Shown: one piece after another, positions 47,208 through 54,589 of the stretch
Layout of the letters: the number at the start of each line of letters is the position of its first letter
Position numbering within the stretch: position 1 is the first letter of the stretch
From: a candidate division TA06 bacterium SM23_40
Lineage (GTDB): Bacteria; LJUI01; SM1-40
Direction: 5' to 3'
Assembly (NCBI GenBank): GCA_001303705.1
Contig: LJUI01000008.1
Coordinates: 1-54,589, forward strand
DNA length: 54,589 nucleotides
Notes under the pieces: model-generated
What the model saw: the letters and a program-made list of their open reading frames with translations, nothing else
Told to the model about the DNA's origin: nothing
Databases searched by the model: none
Position numbers and translations under genes: made by a program

Positions 47208-47301
47208 CTCTCCCTCCGTATCGCGCTTGCGACTGCGCCGCGCCAGTCCCGATCCCGCCGCCCCTCCCGCGGTCCGCTGGCAGGTGAGTCGCCAGCTCAC
47301 T

Positions 47302-47700
47302 CTACCAGACCCGGCAGAGCACCTCGCCTCCAATACCCAGCCGACGTGACTGCTGCCCGGTATGAATGCCCTGGGAAGTCGAGAGAATCGAGATCCCGAG
47401 ACCGGCCAAGATCCGAGGGATCTCATTCTTGCCTACGTAGACCCGACAGCCTGGCTTCGAAATCCTCTCGATCCCCGTTATGATGCTTTGCTCTCTCGAA
47501 TCGTAACGCAGCTTGATGCGAATCGTGCCCTTCCCCGCAACGTCCAGGCGCTCGTATCCTTCGATGAAACCCTCGTCGCGGAGGATTCGAGCGATCTCCT
47601 CTTTCATCTTCGACCGTGGAATATCGACGCGTGGGTGTTTAGCACGACAGCCGTTTCGGATCCGTGTCAGCATGTCGGCGATCGGATCGCTCATCGCCAT
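47302..47700 (-). CDS. rpsH: 30S ribosomal protein S8
   Basis: Primary 16S rRNA binder and, in E. coli, the translational regulator of the spc operon. From the ATG at 47700 it has 132 residues: [16 protein letters not shown] at the N-terminus and [31 protein letters not shown] at the end. GGAGG lies seven bases upstream of the chosen start, which decides it over the GTG/ATG at 47727. Confidence 0.97.
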   Translation of the reverse strand: MAMSDPIADMLTRIRNGCRAKHPRVDIPRSKMKEEIARILRDEGFIEGYERLDVAGKGTIRIKLRYDSREQSIITGIERISKPGCRVYVGKNEIPRILAGLGISILSTSQGIHTGQQSRRLGIGGEVLCRVW

Positions 47701-47777
47701 CTTTGTTCCTCCAGATATACTGTCCAACGCGAAATCATCGCCACACGGACAATAGCCTCCCGGCGAAGCCGAGGGCT

Positions 47778-47963
47778 CTACCAGCTTGCCTTCCGCACAC
47801 CCGGTATCTCACCCTTCAGCGAGAGTTCCCGGAAGCATATTCTGCACAAGCCGAATCGACGAATGTAAGCACGCGGCCGCCCACATCTCCGGCACCGGTT
47901 ATAGCTCCGTACCCCGAACTTCGGAGGTCTCTTTGCCTTCTGGATCAACGACTTCTTTGCCAT
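47778..47963 (-). CDS. rpsN: 30S ribosomal protein S14, zinc-binding type Z
   Basis: Head protein in its short zinc form. It has 61 residues starting [19 protein letters not shown]. The zinc ligands are in CRRCGR ... GLCRICF, followed by [14 protein letters not shown], the invariant end. GAGGAGG lies just before the chosen ATG; a start six codons earlier would overlap this site. Confidence 0.96.
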   Translation of the reverse strand: MAKKSLIQKAKRPPKFGVRSYNRCRRCGRPRAYIRRFGLCRICFRELSLKGEIPGVRKASW

Positions 47964-47993
47964 ACCCTCCTCTCTTCTCACCCCGACGAGGCA

Positions 47994-48542
47994 TTACCGC
48001 GATGCCCCGCGAAATGGCATACCCATTCCGCGAAGGAGTTCGAACGCCTCGTCATCACTCGCTGCGGTCGTCACTATGGTGATATTCATGCCCATTATTC
48101 GCTGAACCTTGTCATAGTCGATCTCGGGGAAGATGATCTGCTCCGTAATACCCATCGAGTAGTTGCCGCGCCCGTCGAAACTATCCGCCGAAAGTCCTCG
48201 GAAGTCCCTTACCCGCGGAATCGCCACGTTAATCAGACGATCGATGAACTCGTACATCATCGCGCTTCTGAGAGTCACGCGGCAACCTATCGGGGTCCCG
48301 GCGCGAAGCTTGAAGTTGGAGATCGAGCGCCGCGCCTTGGTGATGGCCGGCCGCTGGCCGGCGATGGTGGCGATGTCCTGCATTATCGCCTCGAGCAGTT
48401 TGGGTTCCTGGATCGCCTCACCCACTCCCGCATTGACGACGACCTTCTCGAGCCTCGGCACTTGCAGACGGTTCTTATAATTGAACCTCTTCATCAAGGC
48501 GGGTACGACATTCTGCTGGTAGTGCTCTAGCATTCTAGGCAT
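47994..48542 (-). CDS. rplE: 50S ribosomal protein L5
   Basis: 5S rRNA-binding protein of the central protuberance that contacts P-site tRNA. The 182 residues show [79 protein letters not shown] and [24 protein letters not shown]. The ATG at 48542 has GAGGG nine bases upstream; an ATG three codons later is equally possible. Confidence 0.97.
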   Translation of the reverse strand: MPRMLEHYQQNVVPALMKRFNYKNRLQVPRLEKVVVNAGVGEAIQEPKLLEAIMQDIATIAGQRPAITKARRSISNFKLRAGTPIGCRVTLRSAMMYEFIDRLINVAIPRVRDFRGLSADSFDGRGNYSMGITEQIIFPEIDYDKVQRIMGMNITIVTTAASDDEAFELLRGMGMPFRGASR

Positions 48543-48557
48543 GCTCGACCGCCCTCA

Positions 48558-48878
48558 TCAACGTTCCATCGTTTCCCTGCACCGCTTACATACTCTGACC
48601 CGCGATCCATCGGCCAACTGCTGGATGCCTGTCCGCGTAGGCTTGCCACACTTGGGGCAGACGACCATAAGGTTGGAGAGATGGACCGGACCCTCTTTCT
48701 CGACGATACCTCCCTGGGCACTGCGGCGGGTTGGCCTCGTATGCCGCTTAACGAAGTTGATGCCCTCAACGATGGCTCGATTCTTGTTCGGGAAGATCTT
48801 CAGTACCTTCCCCCTCTTGCCTCTGTCGTCGCCGGAGACGACGACCACCGTGTCATTCTTCACGATATGCCTGGGCAT
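48558..48878 (-). CDS. rplX: 50S ribosomal protein L24
   Basis: Assembly initiator at the tunnel exit. The 106 residues contain the KOW motif ([22 protein letters not shown] near residue 6, shown here in part), then [31 protein letters not shown], and a four-cysteine ribbon [10 protein letters not shown] ... CKRC. Lies two bases after rplN. Confidence 0.96.
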   Translation of the reverse strand: [106 protein letters not shown]

Positions 48879-48880
48879 AG

Positions 48881-49249
48881 CTACACAACCTCTGCTGCCA
48901 GGGAGACTATTTTCATGAACTGACGCTCACGCAATTCACGGGCCACCGGTCCGAAAATCCTTGTCCCCTTCGGTTCTCGCTGTTCGTCGATCAGCACTGC
49001 GGCGTTCTCGTCGAACCGAATGTATGATCCATCGCGCCGTCGGTACTCGCGCTTCGTCCTCACGACCACCGCCCTCGCGATGTCCCCTTTCTTGATCGTG
49101 CTCCCGGGCAGAGCATCCTTTATGGCAACCACGACTATGTCGCCAATCTTGCCATAGCGACGACGCGAACCTCCCAGAACCTTGATGCACATCGCTTCCT
49201 TCGCACCGGAATTGTCGGCTATGTTCAGTCGTGTGTATTCCTGGATCAT
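48881..49249 (-). CDS. rplN: 50S ribosomal protein L14
   Basis: Forms intersubunit bridges B5 and B8. In its 122 residues are [71 protein letters not shown] and [14 protein letters not shown]. All conserved blocks are intact. Lies between rpsQ and rplX. Confidence 0.97.
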   Translation of the reverse strand: MIQEYTRLNIADNSGAKEAMCIKVLGGSRRRYGKIGDIVVVAIKDALPGSTIKKGDIARAVVVRTKREYRRRDGSYIRFDENAAVLIDEQREPKGTRIFGPVARELRERQFMKIVSLAAEVV

Positions 49250-49322
49250 CGGTGTTCTCTCAAGATACTCTTACGAGAAGTCGCACATACCTCGGCGACT
49301 GAGAATCAACAGGCCTGGACGA

Positions 49323-49586
49323 TCAGATCTCCGGGGCGCGAGTAACGATTTCGACCAGCCTCCACCGCTTCGTCTTGCTCAAGGGTCTGGTCTCCATTAT
49401 TCGCACAATATCGCCTATCCGGCACTGATTATCCTCATCGTGAGCCACCATCTTCGATGTTCTTCGAACGACCCGCTTGTACATGGGGTGGCGCACCAAC
49501 CGATCGACCGCAACCACGATCGTCCTATCCATCTTGTTGCTGACTACTTTACCGATTCGCACTTTCCGTCTACTTCGCTCGGCCAT
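49323..49586 (-). CDS. rpsQ: 30S ribosomal protein S17
   Basis: Primary 16S rRNA binder of the body. The 87 residues show [44 protein letters not shown], and [19 protein letters not shown]. Standard order rpmC-rpsQ-rplN. Confidence 0.97.
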   Translation of the reverse strand: MAERSRRKVRIGKVVSNKMDRTIVVAVDRLVRHPMYKRVVRRTSKMVAHDEDNQCRIGDIVRIMETRPLSKTKRWRLVEIVTRAPEI

Positions 49587-49642
49587 TGGCAGATAACGCC
49601 TCCTTCACTCCGTGGCAGCCTCGATCGACCGCCAGAAGATGC

Positions 49643-49837
49643 TCACGCTCCGATTTCCCCGCCTCCCAGTATCGTACGTATCCTCGCGATCTCGCGGCGG
49701 ACTGTGCGGATCCTCAGTGGGTTTGTCAATTCCTGAGACACGTGGCGCAGGCGAAGGTTGAATAGCTCTTCTTCGAGGTCGTGCAACCTTGTCTCGAGCT
49801 CCGTCCTGGTCATCTGCCGAAGTTCCCTCGCCCTCAT
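49643..49837 (-). CDS. rpmC: 50S ribosomal protein L29
   Basis: Two-helix protein at the tunnel exit, near the signal recognition particle and trigger factor site. The 64 residues read [18 protein letters not shown] then [32 protein letters not shown], closely matching the family. The ATG at 49837 has GGAGG five bases upstream and overlaps the rplP stop region by one base or abuts it. Confidence 0.95.
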   Translation of the reverse strand: MRARELRQMTRTELETRLHDLEEELFNLRLRHVSQELTNPLRIRTVRREIARIRTILGGGEIGA

Positions 49838-49838
49838 A

Positions 49839-50264
49839 TCAACCTCCAGCGAGTACCTCATCACGAACGAGGAATCGTGTCTTGATCGGGAGCTTGGCGG
49901 CGGCCAGGGTCAACGCGCGCTTCGCTCTCTCCCGCGTCACCCCCTCCAGCTCGATGAGGATCCTTCCCGGCTTGACTACCGCCACCCAGTACTCCGGCGC
50001 ACCCTTGCCCTTCCCCATGCGCGTCTCCGCTGGCTTGGCAGTCACTGGTTTGTCAGGAAACACCCTGATCCACATCTTCCCGCCTCGCTTCAGGTACCTC
50101 GTTGTCGCCACGCGGGCGGCCTCGATCTGGCGACTCGTGATCCATGCGGGCTCGACTGCTTGGAGCGCGAATTCTCCGAATGCGATGGTCGAACCCCGTG
50201 TCGCCACACCCCGACGTCTGCCGCGATGCTGTTTCCGGTACTTCACCCGCTTCGGCATGAACAT
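49839..50264 (-). CDS. rplP: 50S ribosomal protein L16
   Basis: Positions A-site tRNA near the peptidyl-transferase centre. The 141 residues show [72 protein letters not shown] and the C-terminal [12 protein letters not shown]. The ATG at 50264 or the one two codons later may be used; GGAGG lies nine bases before the first. Confidence 0.97.
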   Translation of the reverse strand: MFMPKRVKYRKQHRGRRRGVATRGSTIAFGEFALQAVEPAWITSRQIEAARVATTRYLKRGGKMWIRVFPDKPVTAKPAETRMGKGKGAPEYWVAVVKPGRILIELEGVTRERAKRALTLAAAKLPIKTRFLVRDEVLAGG

Positions 50265-50268
50265 CGCG

Positions 50269-50931
50269 TTATCCCTCCTGCCCCGTCGCGGAAGCCTCGG
50301 CCCGCTTGCTCAGTACCTCGCCCTTGAAGATCCAGACCTTGACACCGATGCATCCGTAGGTCGTGCGCGCCAATGCGGTGGCATACTCAACATCAGCACG
50401 TATCGTTTGGAGTGGGACCCTACCTTCCCGGTACCCCTCTCTCCTCGCGATCTCAGCGCCTGCCAGCCGTCCCGCACAAGAGACCTTGATCCCCTGAGCG
50501 CCCATCCTCATCGCCGACACCACTGCGCGCTTCATGGCTCTCCGATAGGAGACACGCTGCTCGAGCTGCCGCGCGATGCTCTGCGCAACCAACTCGGCGT
50601 CGACCTCAGGAGTCTTTACCTCCTCTATGTTGATGAATACATCTTTCCCTGTGATGTGCTTCAGCTCGTCACGCAGCCGATCGACCTCGACCCCTTTCCT
50701 GCCGATCACTACCCCGGGACGAGCCGTCTTGATCGTGACAGTCACGCGCTTCACGGCACGCTCGATCTCGATCTTGGAGACGGCGGCCCGCGACAGACGC
50801 TCCCGGAGATACCGGCGGATCATGAGATCCTCTTCAAGCAGGTCGGCATATGATCGCTTCGTGAACCACCGGGAATCCCAATCTCTGATGACGCCAAGAC
50901 GAAAGCCGGTCGGATGCGTCTTCTGTCCCAA
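50269..50931 (-). CDS. rpsC: 30S ribosomal protein S3
   Basis: Forms the mRNA entry tunnel and helicase site. The 220 residues start, after a TTG codon, with [21 protein letters not shown]. The KH domain ([23 protein letters not shown]) and [26 protein letters not shown] follow, then [18 protein letters not shown]. The TTG at 50931 has GGGAGG seven bases upstream and gives the family N-terminus exactly; the ATG/TTG at 50952 overlaps that site. Confidence 0.97.
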   Translation of the reverse strand: MGQKTHPTGFRLGVIRDWDSRWFTKRSYADLLEEDLMIRRYLRERLSRAAVSKIEIERAVKRVTVTIKTARPGVVIGRKGVEVDRLRDELKHITGKDVFINIEEVKTPEVDAELVAQSIARQLEQRVSYRRAMKRAVVSAMRMGAQGIKVSCAGRLAGAEIARREGYREGRVPLQTIRADVEYATALARTTYGCIGVKVWIFKGEVLSKRAEASATGQEG

Positions 50932-51014
50932 ATCCGTGCCTCCCTTCAACAATAGACATGAGCGCCGTCTGCACCCGGTCTGGTGAGCCAGCCTCCAGTC
51001 GGCGCGAGAGAGCG

Positions 51015-51377
51015 CTACGACTCCTCCCCCTCCCCCTCCTGCTCGGAGACGACAACAGTAATGTGGCTCGTCCGCTTCCTGATGAGATTAGCTCTCCCCA
51101 TTGCCCGGGCCCGCCAGCGCTTCATGGTAGCTCCGCCGTCCACCCGGATCTCCTTAATCCACAGCTGGTCTGGATCGATGCGCCGCCCCTCGGTGTTGTG
51201 CACGGCATTCGCTACGGCCGACCGAATAGTCTTCTCGACAGGAACGGCAGCCCGCTTGGGAAGGAACTTGAGCAGCTGAAGTGCCTCTCCGACGCCCTTT
51301 CCCCGCACGAGATCGATCACTCGACCTATCTTTCGAGGAGAGAGCCGCACGTATCTCGCTCGTGCCCGTGCCTCCAT
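51015..51377 (-). CDS. rplV: 50S ribosomal protein L22
   Basis: Lines the peptide exit tunnel, where its loop can sense stalling sequences and macrolides. The 120 residues show [19 protein letters not shown], the tunnel-loop region ending [23 protein letters not shown] and [11 protein letters not shown]. The loop residues look ordinary. Lies between rpsS and rpsC. Confidence 0.97.
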   Translation of the reverse strand: MEARARARYVRLSPRKIGRVIDLVRGKGVGEALQLLKFLPKRAAVPVEKTIRSAVANAVHNTEGRRIDPDQLWIKEIRVDGGATMKRWRARAMGRANLIRKRTSHITVVVSEQEGEGEES

Positions 51378-51388
51378 TGTCGCTCCCT

Positions 51389-51679
51389 CTATTTCTTCAG
51401 AGTCGTCGCTCTCTCTTTCCTCATCTGTCCGTGGCCGCGAAACGTCCTCGTCGGCGCGAACTCACCCAGCCGGTGGCCTACCATGTTCTCCGTGACATAT
51501 ATCGGGATGAACTTGTTGCCGTTGTGGACAGCCAACGTATACCCGACAAAATCGGGCGGGATCGTCGACCGTCTGGCCCAGGTTTTGATGACCCTCTTCT
51601 CGCCGCTTCGAGACAGCGCAGCTATCTTCTTCGCGAGCTTCGGATCGACATAGGGTCCCTTCTTGACCGATCGACCCAT
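51389..51679 (-). CDS. rpsS: 30S ribosomal protein S19
   Basis: Head protein in contact with S13 and 16S helices. The 96 residues begin [19 protein letters not shown] and include [49 protein letters not shown], all invariant blocks. Lies between rplB and rplV. Confidence 0.97.
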   Translation of the reverse strand: MGRSVKKGPYVDPKLAKKIAALSRSGEKRVIKTWARRSTIPPDFVGYTLAVHNGNKFIPIYVTENMVGHRLGEFAPTRTFRGHGQMRKERATTLKK

Positions 51680-51718
51680 GCACCTTCCTCCTTGGCATCT
51701 CGATGCTGCTCAGGTCCG

Positions 51719-52540
51719 CTATTTCCTTCGCCGCACGATATACTTATCGGAGAGCTTCTTTCCTCTCGTCTTGTATCCTTTGGTCGGGCGTCCCCAGGGC
51801 GTACATGGATGCCTGCCCCCGGAGCTCCGGCCCTCTCCCCCTCCCATCGGATGATCGTGAGGATTAGTGGCCACTCCTCTTACGCGAGGCCGCCGCCCCA
51901 GCCACCTCGAGCGACCGGCCTTGCCCGCCACGATGCTTTCATGATCGACGTTGCCGACCTGTCCGATCGTCGCGAGGCAGTCGAGATGAATGAGCCGGAC
52001 TTCGCCTGACGGCAACCGCACATGACCGAATCCTCCCTCCCGGGCGACAAGCTGGGCAGCAGTACCGGCTCCCCTCACGAGCTGTCCACCCTTGCCCTTC
52101 TTCAGCTCGATATTGTGAATATCCGTCCCGAGAGGGATCTCTCGGAGGGGAATGGCATTTCCCACCCTGATGTCCGCCCCAGACCCCGAAGCGACAGTGT
52201 CTCCCACGCGGAGCCCTTCCGCGGCGAGAATGTAGCGCTTCTCCCCATCCCGATAATGAAGCAGTGCGATTCGCGCGCCGCGATTCGGATCGTACTCGAG
52301 CGACGCGACGCGGCCGGGAACGCCGATCTTGTCCCGCTTGAAGTCGATGACCCGATAGCGCCTCTTGTGCCCGCCACCCCGATGCCGAGCCGTGACCCGT
52401 CCGCCCATGTTGCGGCCGCCGCTGCTCTTCAGGGGTCGTAGCAAAGACTTCTCGGGTTTCGAACGGGTGATCTCCTCAAATGTGGAGACGGTCCGGTACC
52501 TCGATGAAGGGGTGCGCGGTTTGAACTTCTTGACTGCCAT
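51719..52540 (-). CDS. rplB: 50S ribosomal protein L2
   Basis: Large-subunit core protein needed for subunit association and peptidyl transfer. The 273 residues begin [19 protein letters not shown], with [40 protein letters not shown] and the functional loop [20 protein letters not shown] that carries the key histidine. AAGGAG lies seven bases before the ATG at 52540. Confidence 0.98.
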   Translation of the reverse strand: MAVKKFKPRTPSSRYRTVSTFEEITRSKPEKSLLRPLKSSGGRNMGGRVTARHRGGGHKRRYRVIDFKRDKIGVPGRVASLEYDPNRGARIALLHYRDGEKRYILAAEGLRVGDTVASGSGADIRVGNAIPLREIPLGTDIHNIELKKGKGGQLVRGAGTAAQLVAREGGFGHVRLPSGEVRLIHLDCLATIGQVGNVDHESIVAGKAGRSRWLGRRPRVRGVATNPHDHPMGGGEGRSSGGRHPCTPWGRPTKGYKTRGKKLSDKYIVRRRK

Positions 52541-52568
52541 CGACCTGCTCCTTCGTTCCAGGACGGCG

Positions 52569-52859
52569 TTATGCGCCCTCGAAGATATCGATCTTATCAC
52601 CTTCCCTGAGCGTGACGATCGCCTTCTTCCACTTGGACCGTCTACCCTGGAAGACACCCATGCGTTTTAGCTTTCCCTTCCTCACCTGCGTACGGACATC
52701 AACGACCTGCACGCTGAATGCCGACTCCACTGCATGCTTTATGTCGATCTTATTTGCGTCCAGTGCGACTCGAAACACATATTTGTTCTGCCGCTCATAG
52801 AGCTGCGTCGCCTTCTCCGTGAGGAGCGGATGAACCAGAACCGAACGAGCACTCTTCAC
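52569..52859 (-). CDS. rplW: 50S ribosomal protein L23
   Basis: Tunnel-exit protein that docks trigger factor and the signal recognition particle. The 96 residues include [25 protein letters not shown] and [19 protein letters not shown]. The start is a GTG overlapping the rplD stop (GTGA), with GGAGG about ten bases upstream inside rplD. Confidence 0.95.
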   Translation of the reverse strand: MKSARSVLVHPLLTEKATQLYERQNKYVFRVALDANKIDIKHAVESAFSVQVVDVRTQVRKGKLKRMGVFQGRRSKWKKAIVTLREGDKIDIFEGA

Positions 52860-53485
52860 GAGGTCAACACCTCCTCTAGCTGGGAAAGGCACGCCTGCTC
52901 CATGATGATCACATCCGCCCGCAGTACGTCCCAGACGCTCACATTCCGACCTACTTTCGTCGCCGCCCTGGGGATGTTCCTCATCGAAAGCAGCACGTTT
53001 CGGTTCTTCTCCTTGAGGAGCACGAGACAGAAGTCGGTACGTCCGACGAAGTTGTCGAGTCTCTTTCTCATCTCCTTCGTCGCGGCACGCTCCGCGGTCC
53101 ACTCATCTACGACGATGATCTTCCCGGCCTTCGCCTTCTCGCTCAGAGCGGTACTCAAAGCAAGATGCTGCTTCTTACGGGGCATCGAATATCGGTAATC
53201 GCGGGGTGTGGGCCCGAACGCCCTCCCTCCCCCAACCCACAGAGGAGAGCTCCTCGTTCCATGCCGCGCTCTACCGGTTCCCTTCTGCCTCCAGGGCTTC
53301 CTCCCGCCTCCTCTTACGGCTGACCGGTTCTTTGTGGAAGCGGTGCCACGACGCCGATTCGCCTGGATCATGCAGACGGCCTCGAAGACGGCGCCATCAT
53401 GAGCGGGCACATCGAATATCGCCGACGGGGCCTCCACGGTGCCGAGAACCTTACCATCCAATGAATACCGATTAAGTACACTCAT
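52856..53485 (-). CDS. rplD: 50S ribosomal protein L4
   Basis: Tunnel-wall protein and, in E. coli, the S10-operon autoregulator. The 209 residues start MSVLNRYSLDGKVLGTVE and include RRGTASTKNRSAVRGGGRKPWRQKGTGRAR (tunnel loop, quoted in part), GGG-AFGPTPRDYRYSMPRK, and VLLSMRNIPRAATKVGRNVSVWDVLRAD. AAAGG lies seven bases before the ATG at 53485. Confidence 0.97.
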   Translation of the reverse strand: MSVLNRYSLDGKVLGTVEAPSAIFDVPAHDGAVFEAVCMIQANRRRGTASTKNRSAVRGGGRKPWRQKGTGRARHGTRSSPLWVGGGRAFGPTPRDYRYSMPRKKQHLALSTALSEKAKAGKIIVVDEWTAERAATKEMRKRLDNFVGRTDFCLVLLKEKNRNVLLSMRNIPRAATKVGRNVSVWDVLRADVIIMEQACLSQLEEVLTS

Positions 53486-53501
53486 CAGATCGCCTTTCCC
53501 T

Positions 53502-54143
53502 TCACGACCCGCTCTTCCGACCGGCACCGGCTCGCCTCTTACGTATCAACAGATATCCGTTCCTCGCGCCCGGAACGGCACCCTTGACGAGAAGAAGATT
53601 CTGGTCTGGCACGACCTCCACGACCCGCAGGTTGCGGACGGTCCGACGCCTGTTGCCCACTCGCCCCGGCAGGCCCTTCCCCTTCCAGACCCGCCCCGGA
53701 TTCGTGCCCGAACCAATCGATCCCGGGACAGCGTGAGACATCGAACCGTGGGACTTCGGCCCTCCTGAATACCCGTGCTTCTTGACCACGCCTGTGAACC
53801 CCTTACCCTTCGACCATCCGGTCACATCGATGACGTCGCCGGGAGCGAATTCCTCAACGGTCACAGCCTGGCCGAGTTCATAGGATTCCGGATCATCGAC
53901 GCGGAATTCGACCAGCCGACGGCAGGGATCGACACCAGCCTTAGCGCAGTGTCCAGTGAGGGGTTTCGATGCCCGTTTCTTGGCACCCGCGCCGAGCTGA
54001 ATGGCGTTGTACCCATCACGGGACAGCGTCTTCTGCTGCACCACCCTGCACGACTCTGCCCTGATTACCGTGACCGGCACGACCGTCCCCGCCTCGTCGA
54101 AGACGGCCACCATACCCATCTTCCTGCCTATGATGCCCAGCAT
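53502..54143 (-). CDS. rplC: 50S ribosomal protein L3
   Basis: Early assembly protein reaching towards the peptidyl-transferase centre. In its 213 residues are [63 protein letters not shown] (long loop, in part) and [20 protein letters not shown]. The basic C-terminal tail AGAGRKSGS is typical. Lies 12 bases after rpsJ. Confidence 0.97.
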   Translation of the reverse strand: MLGIIGRKMGMVAVFDEAGTVVPVTVIRAESCRVVQQKTLSRDGYNAIQLGAGAKKRASKPLTGHCAKAGVDPCRRLVEFRVDDPESYELGQAVTVEEFAPGDVIDVTGWSKGKGFTGVVKKHGYSGGPKSHGSMSHAVPGSIGSGTNPGRVWKGKGLPGRVGNRRRTVRNLRVVEVVPDQNLLLVKGAVPGARNGYLLIRKRRAGAGRKSGS

Positions 54144-54154
54144 CTCCCGTTCCT

Positions 54155-54463
54155 CTACAGCTTGATCTCGACGTCCACGCCCGCCGGCAGATCGAGCCTC
54201 TTCAGTGCATCGATCGTCTGCGCCGTGCTGTCCTTGATGTCGATCAGCCGCTTGTGGATCCGGATCTCAAACTGCTCGCGCGACTTCTTGTCCACATGCG
54301 GCGACCTGAGGACAGTGTAAACGGTCCTTTCTGTCGGCAATGGTATTGGTCCAGATACCTTAGCGCCTGTGCGCTTGGCGGTACGCACGATCTCACTCGC
54401 CGACTGGTCGAGTATCGCGTGATCGTACGCCTCCAGCCGGATGCGAATCTTGTCTCCTACCAA
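54155..54463 (-). CDS. rpsJ: 30S ribosomal protein S10
   Basis: Head protein and, with NusB, part of the antitermination complex. The 102 residues contain [53 protein letters not shown] (in part) and [29 protein letters not shown]. The start is a TTG at 54461-54463, with GGGAGG five bases upstream; the frame upstream overlaps the end of tuf out of phase. First complete gene of the S10 operon. Confidence 0.96.
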   Translation of the reverse strand: MVGDKIRIRLEAYDHAILDQSASEIVRTAKRTGAKVSGPIPLPTERTVYTVLRSPHVDKKSREQFEIRIHKRLIDIKDSTAQTIDALKRLDLPAGVDVEIKL

Positions 54464-54485
54464 GGTACCCTCCCGCACTGGGCTC

Positions 54486-54589
54486 CTATTCGATGATCTT
54501 GGCGACGACTCCCGCCCCGACCGTCCGGCCGCCCTCTCGTATCGCAAACCGTAGCTGCTCCTCACATGCTATCGGCGTTATCAAACTCA
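54486..54589 (-). CDS. tuf: Elongation factor Tu, C-terminal end only (cut by window edge)
   Basis: The last 34 codons are present: [18 protein letters not shown] followed by [15 protein letters not shown] and a TAG stop. The terminal block [16 protein letters not shown] is the invariant end of EF-Tu domain 3. The GTPase body lies beyond the right edge. tuf directly ahead of rpsJ is the standard str-S10 junction. Confidence 0.96.
   Translation of the reverse strand, partial: SLITPIACEEQLRFAIREGGRTVGAGVVAKIIE

Noticed and set aside
47208-47426. N-terminal extension of rplF
   Set aside because: The family start MSRVGFKPI lies at 47207; the upstream stretch is intergenic and lacks conservation signs.

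Overview
The window is GC-rich (about 60 % by eye) bacterial chromosome, almost all of it read from the minus strand. LptD (outer-membrane lipopolysaccharide assembly), two predicted lipoproteins, SecA/SecY and a full MEP, undecaprenol and phospholipid gene set point to a Gram-negative, double-membrane bacterium. The large SecA with extra inserts, the short EF-Ts, zinc-ribbon S4, S14 and L36, and the DUF2089/SHOCT-like operon fit an FCB-type or related poorly cultivated phylum. I cannot place it more precisely from sequence alone. No phage, plasmid, CRISPR or intact transposase was seen.

Layout, right to left in the direction of transcription. 54589-38889: the end of tuf, then a continuous S10-spc-alpha ribosomal superoperon (rpsJ, rplC, rplD, rplW, rplB, rpsS, rplV, rpsC, rplP, rpmC, rpsQ, rplN, rplX, rplE, rpsN, rpsH, rplF, rplR, rpsE, rpmD, rplO, secY, adk, map, infA, rpmJ, rpsM, rpsK, rpsD, rpoA, rplQ). 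38790-33811: an MscS channel fused to a cyclic-nucleotide-binding domain, and secA. 32520-33677: the only plus-strand operon, a DUF2089 regulator and two small proteins that share its SHOCT-like helical motif, with its own strong promoter. 32249-32395: an array of about five 25-bp direct repeats between two divergent promoters, looking like a stranded insertion-sequence end or an operator array. 32158-26046: nfeD and its slipin partner, tRNA-Ala(GGC), a TPR lipoprotein, a small anchored protein, an HNH nuclease and an unknown multi-pass membrane protein.

25903-10028: a long minus-strand run of repair and cofactor genes: ligA, a lipoprotein-type pcm, mutM, a TIM-barrel protein of unknown function, uvrB, nadC, birA, coaX, tsaE, tsaB, rimI, accD, a sugar-type ABC ATPase and lptD. 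9842-3733: hup, maf, mtnA, then rplM-rpsI-rpsB-tsf-pyrH-frr. 3417-1: uppS-cdsA-dxr-rseP, translationally coupled and headed by a promoter with perfect consensus -35 and -10 boxes directly behind the frr terminator.

Together the genes cover protein synthesis and export (ribosome, translation factors, SecYA), isoprenoid and lipid-carrier supply (dxr, uppS, cdsA), envelope assembly and stress proteolysis (lptD, rseP, nfeD/slipin), base- and nucleotide-excision repair plus ligation, t6A tRNA modification (tsaB/tsaE), and biotin/CoA/NAD supply feeding acetyl-CoA carboxylase. Most of the content is ordinary housekeeping. The parts that merit a second look are the DUF2089/SHOCT operon and its repeat-bearing upstream region, the four-Cys insert in SecA, a shortened TsaB, the lipoprotein isoaspartyl methyltransferase and the TIM-barrel orphan.
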